64,000 nucleotides of DNA from Euryodendron excelsum. Lineage: Eukaryota; Streptophyta; Magnoliopsida; Ericales; Pentaphylacaceae. The stretch lies in assembly GCA_033060915.1 (NCBI GenBank), contig CM065387.1, positions 31,766,001 to 31,830,000 on the forward strand, read 5' to 3'. Below are positions 12,179 through 22,559 of the stretch, piece by piece (within the stretch, counting starts at the first letter, position 1; the number at the start of each line of letters is the position of its first letter). The position numbers and the translations under genes are program-made. A model generated the notes under the pieces. That model worked only from the letters and a program-made list of their open reading frames with translations, was not told the origin of the DNA and did not search any database.

Positions 12179-13463
12179 TGTTAGGGATTTATAGTAAAAG
12201 ACATGCTTTATGAAATGATTTTAGTATTTATTAATAAATAAGTTATTCCATTTTAATGAGAATCTGTGTGAGCAATGTTTGTCTTGCATTATTTATTTAA
12301 TGATTATGCATGTGTGTTTCTTATTCTATATAGTAAATGATCTGGTATGTAGAGTACGACTTACAATTATTGATTCTTAAGGAATATAAGCTTATCATTC
12401 ACAGCCTTAGATGGAACTAAACACACTATTATTAGGGTTGTAACACAAGGTTTAATAGGCATGCCTTGACTATAAGGAATGGTATAGTTCTAACTCCTTG
12501 AACTACTGCACTTTGTGTGTATTGAACAGGACTATGTTGAGGTAATTATTTCTATATTGACTATATAAAATAATTAATGTCTCATAATTATTATAAGTGC
12601 TTATGCTCTTAATCCTAATATAATTATTAGACAGTGTTTATTATTTTGATTCACAAAAAAGTGAGATTTTTTATGAGTCAATAAACTCAGTAAGTTAGGC
12701 AATAATATTATGTGTATGATAACTATTAATTATTGAAGGATCCAAATCCCAGTGTAGGGATTGATGATACCCTCTTGAGGAAGCTTATAAATTTTGATTA
12801 TGTCAAACCTTACAGGTGAATTATGAATCTGGCATATCAAATAAGTAGAGTGAAAGGTATCAAAAAATTGAATAAATCTATTAAATTTAAATTATCTGTG
12901 ATCTTAATGTGAGGAGATAAATAAGCATTTGATAATATAGAGCTCAAAATATAATTCTTTGTATGACAAGGAATGCAAGTATAGTACTTTAGTGGTATAA
13001 ATTATAATTTACATAAATAGGGATTAATCCGGGTTAGATTAGGAATCCTTAATTGCGTAGGAAGTCTTAATCATACTAATTATATAATCCTTAATGTAGC
13101 CCTTATATATACACACTCTATGAGCAGCTATAGTTAATTATTTATAATTTCAAATATACGTTTTTTTTTAGAGATAGAAACCCAACAGTTGCAAGCCCAC
13201 TCTCTCTGGAGTAAGGTATGTACATAGGATACAGTAGAAATTCGAAGGTTGCGTTCAAGCAATTGAATCGTACTTGTTGTTGTTCAAAATCAAAGCAGAG
13301 GGATTTCTAAGATCATACAAGTTATTGTTCGGGATCGAATCAGAGAGATCTCAAAAGTATGATACTAATCACGTAGATTACTTTATGCTAATCATATCAA
13401 AAAATTTTGGTATTATACGTATGCACTATAGTTGGATCGAGAGCTATTCTGCAGTCCCCAACA
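12179..13463 (+). mobile_element. 3' LTR of the plus-strand copia element
   Basis: It begins TGTTAGGGATTT right after the PPT and most likely ends ...CCCCAACA at 13463, giving about 1.28 kb with TG...CA ends. An alternative end is CCCAACA near 13187. The 5' LTR is outside the window, so the right boundary cannot be confirmed by a second copy. Confidence 0.6.
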
Positions 13464-13598
13464 CTAGGCACCAAAGGAAGAAGCAGGCAAGACATTGTTG
13501 GACAATATAGGGTCTCAAAAGCCCATTTAGAGCATTTGAATTGGATTCTTCGACAATCCAAAATTCTCAAAAAGAATGCACAGTGCTATTGCACTTCA

Positions 13599-13640
13599 GA
13601 AGATTTGATGAGGTACTGCTCGTCGCCTCATTAAATCTTC
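13599..13640. repeat. Hairpin-forming inverted repeat
   Basis: 'gaagatttgatgagg' (13599-13613) pairs with 'cctcattaaatcttc' (13626-13640) with one G-T wobble, around a 12-base loop. No U-tract or gene end is next to it. Confidence 0.6.
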
Positions 13641-14207
13641 ATGAGATGGATTGACCTTCGCTATCGTGCCGCTTGCATGAATTAGTTGATACGGCGGAAG
13701 TGCCTAATATGAGTTTGCTCCTTCCCCATATAGTTTCGGAGTTCCCATTGATCGATTATAAAGGTTTCAACTATAAGATTTGATTCTCTAATGTTGATTT
13801 TGAATCTGGCAAAATTCTTATATTGAAATTTCATTTTTCTCAAAGAAATATCCCCTAAACAAAGAGGAATTCCATTGAGAGGCAACCATCACTAGTTTGT
13901 CCCCAAGGCATGGTCCCCCAAACAACTAAATGCTTCTGCATTAAAATCATGATTTTAGCACAAAACCCATATTTGTGAAAACACATATTTTGGTGACCAG
14001 GCACACTTTAAATGTCAAGTGCCGAGTCCAAAAATTTTCCAAAATTAACGGCCCTTTTAAATCAACCAAATCATGCGGATAGTGATGAGCATCCCTTGTG
14101 GGTACCTAGAGGCATAAAATTCTCCAGGTCACATGAAAAGCTTGATTCTGGGCCCCATCTCATTCATGAGATAATTTATACTGTCTAAAATTTGGTTGTG
14201 ACAAAGG

Positions 14208-14490
14208 CCACTCACTAGTATGTTGTATACAACTGTCGTTGGTGGTTGTCGCAACCAACAGGTAGCGTCAAGGTTGCACCACTCACTGATATGTTGCATA
14301 TGACTTATGTCGATGATCACTGCAGCCAACAAGTATCGGCAAGGGTGTGCCACTCACAAAATATTGCATACGACTCATATCGGTGATCACTGTAGCCAAC
14401 AAGTAATGCCAAGGGAGCACCACTCACTGAAATTTCATTTAACATTATTCTTAATTCTCCTTGGGGCAAGAAGAAAGCGCTCAAGGGAGC
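14208..14490. repeat. 71-bp tandem repeats, about four units
   Basis: 'ccactcac' recurs at 14208, 14279, 14350 and 14420 (spacing 71, 71, 70). Each copy is followed by a 'tatgttgcatacgact' block, a 'tc(g/a)gtgatcact' block and 'gcaaccaacaagta'. A partial fifth copy is near 14476. Confidence 0.8.
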
Positions 14491-14864
14491 ACCAATCGAG
14501 AACCTTCAATATTTAGTCTCCATATCTCATCACTACCTAGAACAAGCAAGTAAAAATCCCCACAAAATTCTCTTACAACTTCTCCAAACATATTCAAATC
14601 GACCAATATCTCATATAGATCCTAAAGACTTCACCAATATCTAATCCACTAAAACAACTCCAAAACATATGGATGCATAACATAACATGTACACAAACAA
14701 ATCACATTACTCATGTCACCCACACAATAGTTATACAATAAGACATCTAATTATAATTATAAAAAAAAACACAATAAAAATAGTGGTCATTTCTCTCTAT
14801 ATATTAATAGATTGGGTGATTTTCACCACCAAAAAACTCTACCTTTATGAAAATAAGAAAAGGA

Positions 14865-15373
14865 ATAATTATAACAACACCCCTTAAACTATGACTCAAT
14901 GTCACCAAGACCTCATAAACTCTAAAATATAACATATTAATCTCTTGAACTACAATTTATATCAGTCAACACTGTCTATTAGCACTATATTAGGAAAATA
15001 GATGAAAATTTAAAATCTGACTTTTATATGTTTACAAAAGTTCATTGTACACTTAAATTGACTTTCTCTTTTTGTAATAATTTTCTAATAACTGTACCCC
15101 GTAAATTATTTCTATATTTACATGTTATTTCAAGAGACATTCAATCATTAGACAATTATTATAATAAGATAATATCAATTTAGATATATAAAACTATACT
15201 TTAGTGAATATGCGCAAGTCACATAACAATTTTCCATCTATTTTCCGAATGAATTGCTAATAAAATATTTTGATTGATATAAATTGATAGTTTAGGGAGT
15301 CAATGTTTCATGTTTTAGAATTTAAAGAGATATAGTGATATTTAGTTATAATTCAGAGGGTGTCGTAATGATT
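14865..15373. mobile_element. Foldback-type MITE with long imperfect TIRs
   Basis: The first ~150 bases match the reverse complement of the last ~150. Paired landmarks are 'acaacacccct' with 'agggtgtcgt', 'ctctaaaatataacat' with 'atgttttagaatt', 'acaatttatatca' with 'tgatataaattg', and 'ggaaaatagatg' with 'catctattttcc'. There is no transposase ORF. The element sits next to the PBS of the LTR at 15435, so it may have inserted into that element's internal region. I could not fix a clean target duplication; boundaries are within about 10 bp. Confidence 0.7.
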
Positions 15374-15420
15374 GCCATGGATCAACTCTAAGGATATTAA
15401 GCCTTTAAACTAGAGCACTA

Positions 15421-15433
15421 GCTCTGATACCAA
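15421..15433 (-). other. Primer-binding site (initiator tRNA-Met type)
   Basis: On the minus strand the LTR end GGCCAACA is followed by A, then TTGGTATCAGAGC, the common plant retrotransposon PBS complementary to initiator tRNA-Met. This fixes the LTR orientation as minus. Only about 60 bp of internal sequence survives before the MITE. Confidence 0.85.
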
Positions 15434-15434
15434 T

Positions 15435-17199
15435 TGTTGGCCCAAGTAGGCAACCCAAAAGGGGGGGTGAATTGGGTTTTATAGAATTTTTAACAAGAAT
15501 TTCAACTAAAACTTGTTTATGTATTTTAACAACAATTAATCGAAATATATATATCAAGCAAGTGGAGTATATATCAATATATATATTTATGCAAACATGT
15601 ATAGTGAGCAATTAAACAAAACAGAGGCAGAAAAGAAGTGCACCAGATTTATAGAGGTTCGGCCAACCTTGCCTACGTCCTCTCTTCTTCGATCCTTTCG
15701 AAGGAATTCCACTATGTAATACTCCTTACACAGCTGCTGGTTGTGCCACGAGTGCCCAGCTCACTCTTTACAAAAGCTTCTTCCCAAGCTTTCAAAACCC
15801 AAGAGATTTTGTCCAAGCTTCTCTTAAACTTACAAGTGTTTTTCCCAAGAACACTCAAACTTACAAGGTTACAAACCCACCCAAACGAGAATGAATGAAG
15901 ATTATACAAAAAGTGACTCTCCTAGTGAGTATATGAATGAATACAACACAATGGATAACTTTAAACACTCAGCAAAAATCTGTGGCAGTTAGGTACAGGT
16001 GATTTTCAGCTTCAAGCACTTGATATGAATGGTATGATTGCTCTTCTCTTCTTCTTTGAAGCTGTATGTATCTCATATATATAGGTATGGATCGATTCTA
16101 GCCGTTGGAGAAGTATGGGAGAAGATTTGGTTGTATTTTTGCCCATACCGTCTGTCAGAAAACTAGCCGTTACGGTCTAGGGGTCGACTCTTTTCACAAT
16201 GAGTCGACTCTTTTTGCATTTCAGCAGATTTTTCAAGTCACTGTCCAAATGAGTCGACTCTTTTGTCCCAGGAGTCGACTCTTTTTAGCAGTCTGTAGAA
16301 TTGTTGTTCTCTGTTGCAATGAGTCGACTCTTTTTGGACAGGAGTCGACTCTTTTAAGCTTCCAGCAGAATTCTAAGGCTCTGTTCGAATGAGTCGACTC
16401 TTTTTGCTTGAGGGGTCGACTCTTTTTTCAAAAACCCATATTTTTGCAACTTTTCTTCATTCTTTTTCAAAGCTTCCAATCTCTTCAAGGATCATCTAAA
16501 TAGGTTTTTTAAAGCTTGCGAACACTTCTTCAAGATTAGATGACTCCAAGAACATCTTCAATCCATTCAAGATGAATTTTCTTCATTTTCATCACTTATA
16601 GAGCTCTTCCATCATCATAGCTTTATCCATTGATTCAAGTCTTCTTCAAGATCTTCAAGAGAGCTTCCATGACTTAGAATCTTCATTTCTTCAATCAACA
16701 TGGCTTCTCCATGGACTTCAACAACTCTTCCAAGAAAGCTTTCCAAGTCTTGTGATTCCTTCCATGTCTTCAAGACATCTTTAAATCTATCAAGAAAGCT
16801 TTTATGTTTTTGAGTTGGTCTCTTTTTTTTCTATTCTTGCAAGATATCTTCAAGTCCTCAAAGTCTTCAAACTTTTACATCAAGACTTTGATCATTTTCA
16901 TTCTTCTTCTTTGATATCCATCATCTTCATTCTCTTATAAAATCACCATTGTAGAATATGCTATTCTTTCATGCTTATCAATCTTCAATCTAGGATTTTC
17001 ATCAACTTGAGATTTCTTTTTCTTCTTATAATATCACCTTTGTAGAATACATCACTTTATCATACTTTTCATCATAAATCCTCTATTATGATAAGCTTCA
17101 AGTCAAGATCTAATTAATAATATATCTGCACACTAAATAGAATTATTAGATCATTTAACCATGTTTTGTTATCATCAAAATCAAGGCATTGACTCAACA
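15435..17199 (-). mobile_element. 1,765-bp LTR (copy 1) of a minus-strand retrotransposon
   Basis: On the minus strand the segment runs TGTTGAGTCAATG...GGGCCAACA. The same sequence, same orientation and same length occurs at 34986-36750. A PBS abuts the 15435 end, so this is a 5' LTR; the rest of the element is truncated. A TATA-like CTATATATA on the minus strand lies near 16076-16084. A striking array of GTCGAC palindromes lies at 16181-16422, upstream of it in LTR sense. Superfamily is not assigned because no coding region remains. Confidence 0.85.
16181..16422 (-). promoter_or_regulatory. Phased palindrome array (GAGTCGACTC/GGGTCGACTC) in U3 of LTR copy 1
   Basis: Eight copies of a 10-mer (GAGTCGACTC, a perfect palindrome, or GGGTCGACTC) start at 16181, 16201, 16251, 16272, 16321, 16342, 16391 and 16413, each followed by a T-run. 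Spacings are 20, 50, 21, 49, 21, 49 and 22, so the copies are paired about two helical turns apart with about 70 bp per pair. In LTR sense the array ends about 100 bp upstream of the TATA-like site. A role as dimer-binding enhancer sites is inference. Confidence 0.7.
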
Positions 17200-17211
17200 G
17201 TAATTATCCCT

Positions 17212-17222
17212 AAAAAAATCTT
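17212..17222. repeat. Left 11-bp target-site duplication of the Mutator-type MITE
   Basis: 'aaaaaaatctt' is repeated exactly at 17845-17855 on the other side of the element. Confidence 0.8.
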
Positions 17223-17844
17223 GGGTTAAATACACTAAGCACTCTCACATTTTTAGTCAAGCAGCAATGTCACCCTTTTGTTAAATATTGTTTCTTAAAT
17301 ACGTAGAAATTGACCTTTTTTAAGGGTAAAAAATTTATTTTACTCCCCTTTCTACGCCAAAAAAGAAGAAGAATTAATTAATAAATCTAATAATTCATGC
17401 TCCAATCCATTATTGCCACGTGGCATATGAAATCCTACCACATCACATGTGATATTTCTCTTATTTTCTCTTTACCATTTCCTATCTGCAACTCTCTCTC
17501 TCTCTCTCTCCAACAGCCCCCTCCAACCTTCCCCCACGCTTCCCCATTTTTGGGTGTTGGTTTTTGAAAAGTTGACATGCCATGTGGCAATAAAGAATTG
17601 AGTCATTATAATCACAGAATTTATTAATATTTCAAACTTTTGTTTGGTAGAAAAGGGAATAAAATACCTTTCTTGCCCTTAAAAAGGGTAATTTTCATCC
17701 GTTTAAAAAAACAATATTTGAGGGAAGGGTGGGTCGTATTGGTGCTAGACTGAAAGTGTGATGAGTTTATTATTACAATAAAAAAATATGGAGACCAAAG
17801 TGAGATTTTGATGAAAGTGTAAGAGTACTAAGTGTATTTCACTC
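17223..17844. mobile_element. Mutator-type non-autonomous element (622 bp)
   Basis: Long terminal inverted repeats begin GGGTTAAATACACTAAGC on the left. The right end read on the minus strand begins GAGTGAAATACACTTAGT, and similarity continues inward through 'ctctcacattttt', 'caatattg' and 'gccacgtggca'. The flanking duplication is a perfect 11-mer. Long TIRs with a 9-11 bp TSD are typical of Mutator-like elements. No transposase is encoded. Confidence 0.85.
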
Positions 17845-17855
17845 AAAAAAATCTT
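17845..17855. repeat. Right 11-bp target-site duplication of the Mutator-type MITE
   Basis: Identical copy of the 11-mer at 17212-17222. Confidence 0.8.
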
Positions 17856-18449
17856 TTAGAACAATCAAAATCTTGAGGCTGCAGTTTGATGACTCTATTT
17901 TGAATTACAGCGACTACATTACATTATTCTAATTTTTTTTATCAATCTATAACAAAAATAAAATAAAATTTCAAACACTTTTAAGTTATTAATAACCATT
18001 AAGATTGGAGGTTCATCACACAATAAACGTATTAAAGGTTCATGAAGCAAACACGATTAAGAAACTTGTGTGATATTATGAATTTGGTATTATGTAGAAA
18101 CTTTGTATGAATTTGTATGTGGTATTATGTAGAAACTTGTGTGGTATTATGTAAATAATATCAATGAAGAAAGTTTCGTTTTGTTTTTGTAGAAATGATC
18201 ATTCATAAGAAAGGCAAATATACACGATAAAGAAAGGAAATACATGATAGGAGTTCCAGAAATTCCTAAAATAAAATTGTAGGAAAATGTGATAAGCTTC
18301 AGAAATGTTAAACAAAAGAAAATTGTGAAAAACTTGACACAAAAACTAGGGTTAATCTCAGGAACTTTTGATTGACGAGTGGCATCCACAAAGACAACAT
18401 AGAATATATGAATTTCTACATTTCTCAATTGAACAACCAACCTTCTCTA

Positions 18450-18494
<45 letters not shown>

Positions 18495-19507
18495 AAATGT
18501 ATTACACATTACCCTAGTGACTAGACCATTGACCATACCATATACAAGGCGCCCACTGATATATTAGTACTACCAGTTCGGCTACCTGATTCTGAGACTC
18601 AGGTTTTTTTTAAAGTTTTTGCCTTTTTATTTTTTTTTAAATTTGAAAACAGTATATAGTCATGTGTATATATATATTTTTTTTTTTTGGCAAAAGACAA
18701 AGAGGATATTATTACATGAAAAAGGTCAAATAGCCTAGAGTATATACTACATGAGTTGTGAGCACTAGCCTGGCAAATTGGCTCTCCAACTGCAAGTAAC
18801 TCTAGACAAAAGGGCTCTCTTAGGTCTTAACACGTTCAAGTGCGACCCTATTACAAGATCTAGTAACCACCGCTACCCAAAGTGACCGGGCCATTTTGTA
18901 TGGAGCTAGCTAGCTAGCTTGTCTTCTCATCGCAGCAACAACTCCTTTCAGCATCCGATTCCATGATCATAACATTAAACTTGGACTGAATTGTGAGGCC
19001 CTAAGACCTTCCCTTAAAGCTAGAGCCTACCTGCAATGCATGGACTGAAAAAAAATTACCCGAAATGAAAATCAGACCAATGATCTCTTGCTACAATCTA
19101 ATCCTTTTTTTTTTTAATGGTTATTAGACACGGCAGCATCCACATTGACATTTATATACAGTTCCCTGATTAGGAGGATTCCAAATTCTTTTTTGCAATA
19201 ACTCGAGTTGAACATGATTGGCCAAAGAAATCCTTATTCCAGCTATTCAGCTAGTGAAAATATCGATAGAATTATACTCTCTTAAGATTTTTTTTTTTTT
19301 TTTCCGTTGTCGTTGTTACAAAACAATAGACAAGCTTAGTCAACTCTATTAACATCTTTAGTATGAGCCCTCTTCGCACGGGATACATCGTCAAGCAATG
19401 AAAAGCCAGATTCGGGTCCCAGGAATTAATTAATTCCGATGCAACAAACGATAATAAATAAATAAAAGTTTCAAGAATTACAATGTATAGAACTTGTATA
19501 TCACCAT
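17856..19507. other. Non-coding spacer with CT microsatellite
   Basis: No gene is recognised; minus-strand ORFs of 97 and 109 codons here have no recognisable motif and run through simple sequence. A (CT)n tract lies at 18452-18492, with poly-T and short AT repeats elsewhere. Confidence 0.6.
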
Positions 19508-19541
19508 GCGCGCGCGCGTACATATATATATATATATATAT
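19508..19541. repeat. (CG)n-(AT)n microsatellite used as gypsy insertion target
   Basis: An 11-base GC alternation (19508-19518) is followed by an AT alternation up to the gypsy LTR. The AT tract resumes right after the element at 29495. Confidence 0.85.
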
Positions 19542-20058
19542 TGTGGGCCCAATAAGAACCAAGCCCAAGACCATGAGTGACCATTCCAGTGAGGTCGGCA
19601 CTCTATCAGATGAGACCCATGCTGATCAAAGGTAGGAGCCTACAGTGACCGGTCCATAGATCCTAATCTAAAAGGTACTGGGACAAATGAAGTCCGTAAT
19701 ACAAATTCTATTTCTAAGTGAATTAAGACAAGTAAAATATAAGTCCAAAAGCATTAAACAGACTTTATCCACAAGGATTCCAAGGAGAAAAATGACTCCA
19801 ATTCCCAAAGGGAACAAGGCATTCCAAAAACTATAAATACCCCAATGCACTAAAGCTGTACAGTACGTTCACTTGAGTTCTAGCTCTCCAATATTTTATT
19901 TGATTCATTGTGATTAAGTTTGCTAACTTAATCATCGGAGTACTATCAGTCCAAAAAGGGTTGAGATATTCTCATCGTCTTCTTCTCTTGCAAATTGTTC
20001 ATGCTCGTCAATTCGGTTTCGAGAGTACAACCGGGCCTTCCTAAAAATCTCACTTACA
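19542..20058 (+). repeat. 5' LTR of the Tat-lineage gypsy element
   Basis: Runs TGTGGGCCCAAT...CACTTACA. A TATA box-like 'actataaatacc' is near 19830, as in the 3' LTR near 29275. Confidence 0.9.
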
Positions 20059-20060
20059 AT

Positions 20061-20075
20061 TGGCACCATTTGTGG
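20061..20075 (+). other. Primer-binding site of the Tat-lineage element
   Basis: TGGCACCATTTGTGG lies two bases after the 5' LTR. Plant gypsy elements often carry the close relative TGGCGCCGTCTGTGG; the differences here fit CpG decay. Confidence 0.75.
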
Positions 20076-20091
20076 AAATGACTACACAACG

Positions 20092-21730
20092 ATGAGTACT
20101 AGCTATCTCAGAGGAGTTGATCCCACCAATAGGGAACTGGATGACAGTCACGACGTCCGTAGTCACAACGCTACACACCAATCAAGTCGGTATGATGATC
20201 CGGTGCGGACTCCCGAAGGACACTTCATCAGATTGGAGATACGATTCCTTGGGGGCGACTGGCCGGAAGGACTGGAGGGTTTAGCACGGGCTCCATAGTA
20301 TGCCCAAAATCCAAACTGCCAAAAAAATTATCAAAGTAACTTGAATCCATCACCATCAGCGACCGAGTTCCCAACGACTTGTCGCTCCGAACAAATGAGC
20401 AGGAGATCCAGTAGTGGGAAGAAGAGATTGCCTATCTCAGGGAGACGATTGAAGCGATGAGGGAGGCAATTGTCAAACGAAATGGACGAGTACCTGAGAG
20501 ATCACCAGATCGACGTTACAGAAGGAGGTCAAATTCAAGAAATATGAGCGCCCCAACCGTAAGTGCAACAGGGAGCCATACAACCAGTACAGGGAACTAT
20601 ATGGAACGATGGGAAGATCGGCAGCCCCGAAGGAACTGGACACCAGAAAGAGACCTGGCAAGGGTCGAACCAGAGCAGCATGATTGGAACTAGTGGCTCG
20701 AAAATCAGCTCAACAACTGGGATAAACACCAAAAGGGGCAAACAGCCCAAGATATAGCTAGAAGAGCCATGGACCAAATTGCTTCCACCCTATTCACAGA
20801 AAAAATTGAGATATACTGACCTCCCAGAAAATTTGCCCTACCCAAATTCACCCCTTATGATGGGAAGTCAGATCCAATTACCCATGTTCAGCACTACAAG
20901 TAGATGATAGCGTTATGTAGCTATGACGATTCACTAATGTGCCAAGTTTTCCCTTCGAGCCTGGGAAAGGTAGCTTTATGATGGTTCGACAAGTTACAGT
21001 CTAGATGAGTATCAAGCTGGAGACAATTCGCCAAGCTATTCACTAATCGGTTTATAGCCAATAGCAAGCAGCCGAAGGAGGTAGACTACTTGCTTACCTT
21101 GCAGAAGAAAGAACACGAGGGATTATGTGCGTACTCATAAAGATATTGGGAGGCTTACAATGAAATAGAGGACTACAACAAGTAGTTGACTGTTGCACAG
21201 TTCAAAATCGACCTTCCCAGAGAACACCAGTTAAGGCAATCCCTCATGAAAAAACCAATTACCCGCATACAGGACCTGATGTTGAGGATTGAACAATATG
21301 CACAGGTGAAAAAGGATGTAGCACAGTCGACGTAGGAGAAGGTTGGCGAGAAGACCGAGAAGAAGGATGGGCGTGAAAATAAGAAGCCTAGAAGTGAGGA
21401 AACCAGCAACAACATTCGAGGCAGGAAGTCCACAGAAGGGGTCAATACAGTCTTCAAGGACCCAATCTATAAAATTTTACCCCAAATATGAGATAAGCCT
21501 TTCTTCAAGTGGCCCCTAAAGCTAGGAGGAGACCCTGCCGCCCAAGACCAGAGGGAGTTCTGTTCTTATCACAGGAAAAGAGGGATCAGAGGGAGAATTA
21601 TCGGAATCCTAAAAACCAATTGGAAGAGTTAGCAAAGGTGGGACACCTCGACTGGGAGAAGACGAAGCGGGAGGCAGAGCAGACAAAGCTGGAAGCCGCT
21701 CTGCAGAAGGAAGTCAGAACTGAACCTGCC
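20092..21730 (+). pseudogene. Decayed gag of the Tat-lineage element
   Basis: The start at 20092 (MSTSYLRG) gives 69 codons before a stop. Similarity to plant gypsy Gag resumes with FTPYDGKSDPITHVQHYK near 20850, a WFDKLQ segment near 20985 and a FANRF-like segment near 21045, then a Lys/Glu-rich tail. A Cys-His remnant FCSYHRKRG near 21560 is all that remains of a nucleocapsid-like motif. Numerous in-frame stops show it cannot be translated. Gag would form the virus-like particle. Confidence 0.75.
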
Positions 21731-21754
21731 TGAATAATCAATGTCCTCCATGGA

Positions 21755-22219
21755 TTGGCAGAATTAGCAACTGTAGACCCACACAGATATCAGGCAGAGA
21801 TCCAAAAAGCAGCACACCTCAAGGAGGTAATGCAATTGGAAGCCCCAAACAAAAAAGCAAAAGTCGGTAGTAGTGCTGAGACCATAACCTTCACCGATGA
21901 TGACTTCGCAAGGGTGCAACTGCCACACAATAAAGCGTTGGTGGTAACGCTACGATTGGGGGCCTGTGATGTAAAACATCTACTAATTGTTCAAGGAAGC
22001 TCCTCCAAAGTCATGTTCTATGAACTCTTCAAGAAGCTAGGACTAAAAGACGCCGATCTCCAACAATCTTTGAACCTCTTGGTAGGATTCAGCTCGGACC
22101 TGGTTTGGCCGCTGAGAAAGGTCATTATCCCGGTTACTGCAGAGGGAATCACTATTCAGATAGAGTTCCTGGCAGTTAATGTGCCCTCCCCCTACAATGC
22201 AATCATAGGTCGAACATAA
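21755..22219 (+). pseudogene. Aspartic protease domain remnant (retropepsin-like)
   Basis: A 154-codon ORF includes 'FTDDDF', the strand 'VTLRLGACDVKHLLI', then VQGSSSKVMFYELFKKLGL, and the C-terminal YNAIIGRT motif typical of plant gypsy protease. The catalytic D-(S/T)-G is replaced by VQG, so the enzyme would be inactive. It lies between gag and RT as expected. Confidence 0.85.
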
Positions 22220-22559
22220 TTGCATCTCATGAAAGCCATACATTCGTTCTATCATCAACTGATCCATTTCTCGATCTTGAGAGGAGTAGGAAAGATAAAG
22301 GGGGGAGCAAGTAGCGGGTAACCAATGCTTCCCGACGGCATAGGCCACAAAGCAAAAAAAAAGTAAGGTACAGATGATGGAACTTCATGAAAACACGCCC
22401 AAGATTGATGATGTTGGGCTGTTACCAAAAAATAAGGCCATTGAGGACCTAAAGAAGATTTAAGTAGATTGGCACGATGAACAAAAGTACTTTGTTCTTG
22501 GCACTTCACTGCCCAAATCTGAAGAGAAATCATTGATCAATCTGCTGACAGAGTATATG

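Larger units (their letters stand above)
13464..14864. other. Non-coding spacer, no gene recognised
   Basis: ORFs here are under 80 codons and resemble no family I know. The stretch holds a hairpin (13599-13640) and a 71-bp tandem array (14208-14490). The rest is AT-rich unique-looking sequence, possibly decayed transposon DNA. Confidence 0.5.

Noticed and set aside
14129..14353. Minus-strand ORF of 74 codons across the 71-bp repeats
   Set aside because: Short, repeat-derived, and without recognisable domain.
16181..16422. CRISPR-like array (short repeats with regular spacing)
   Set aside because: A 10-bp palindrome with similar, non-unique spacers in a plant LTR, without cas genes; not CRISPR.
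18147..18440. Minus-strand ORF of 97 codons, hydrophobic
   Set aside because: AT-rich; the hydrophobicity follows from T-rich codons; no promoter, splice sites or family resemblance.
19272..19601. Minus-strand ORF of 109 codons with hydrophobic stretch
   Set aside because: Runs across the microsatellite and into the gypsy LTR; chance ORF.
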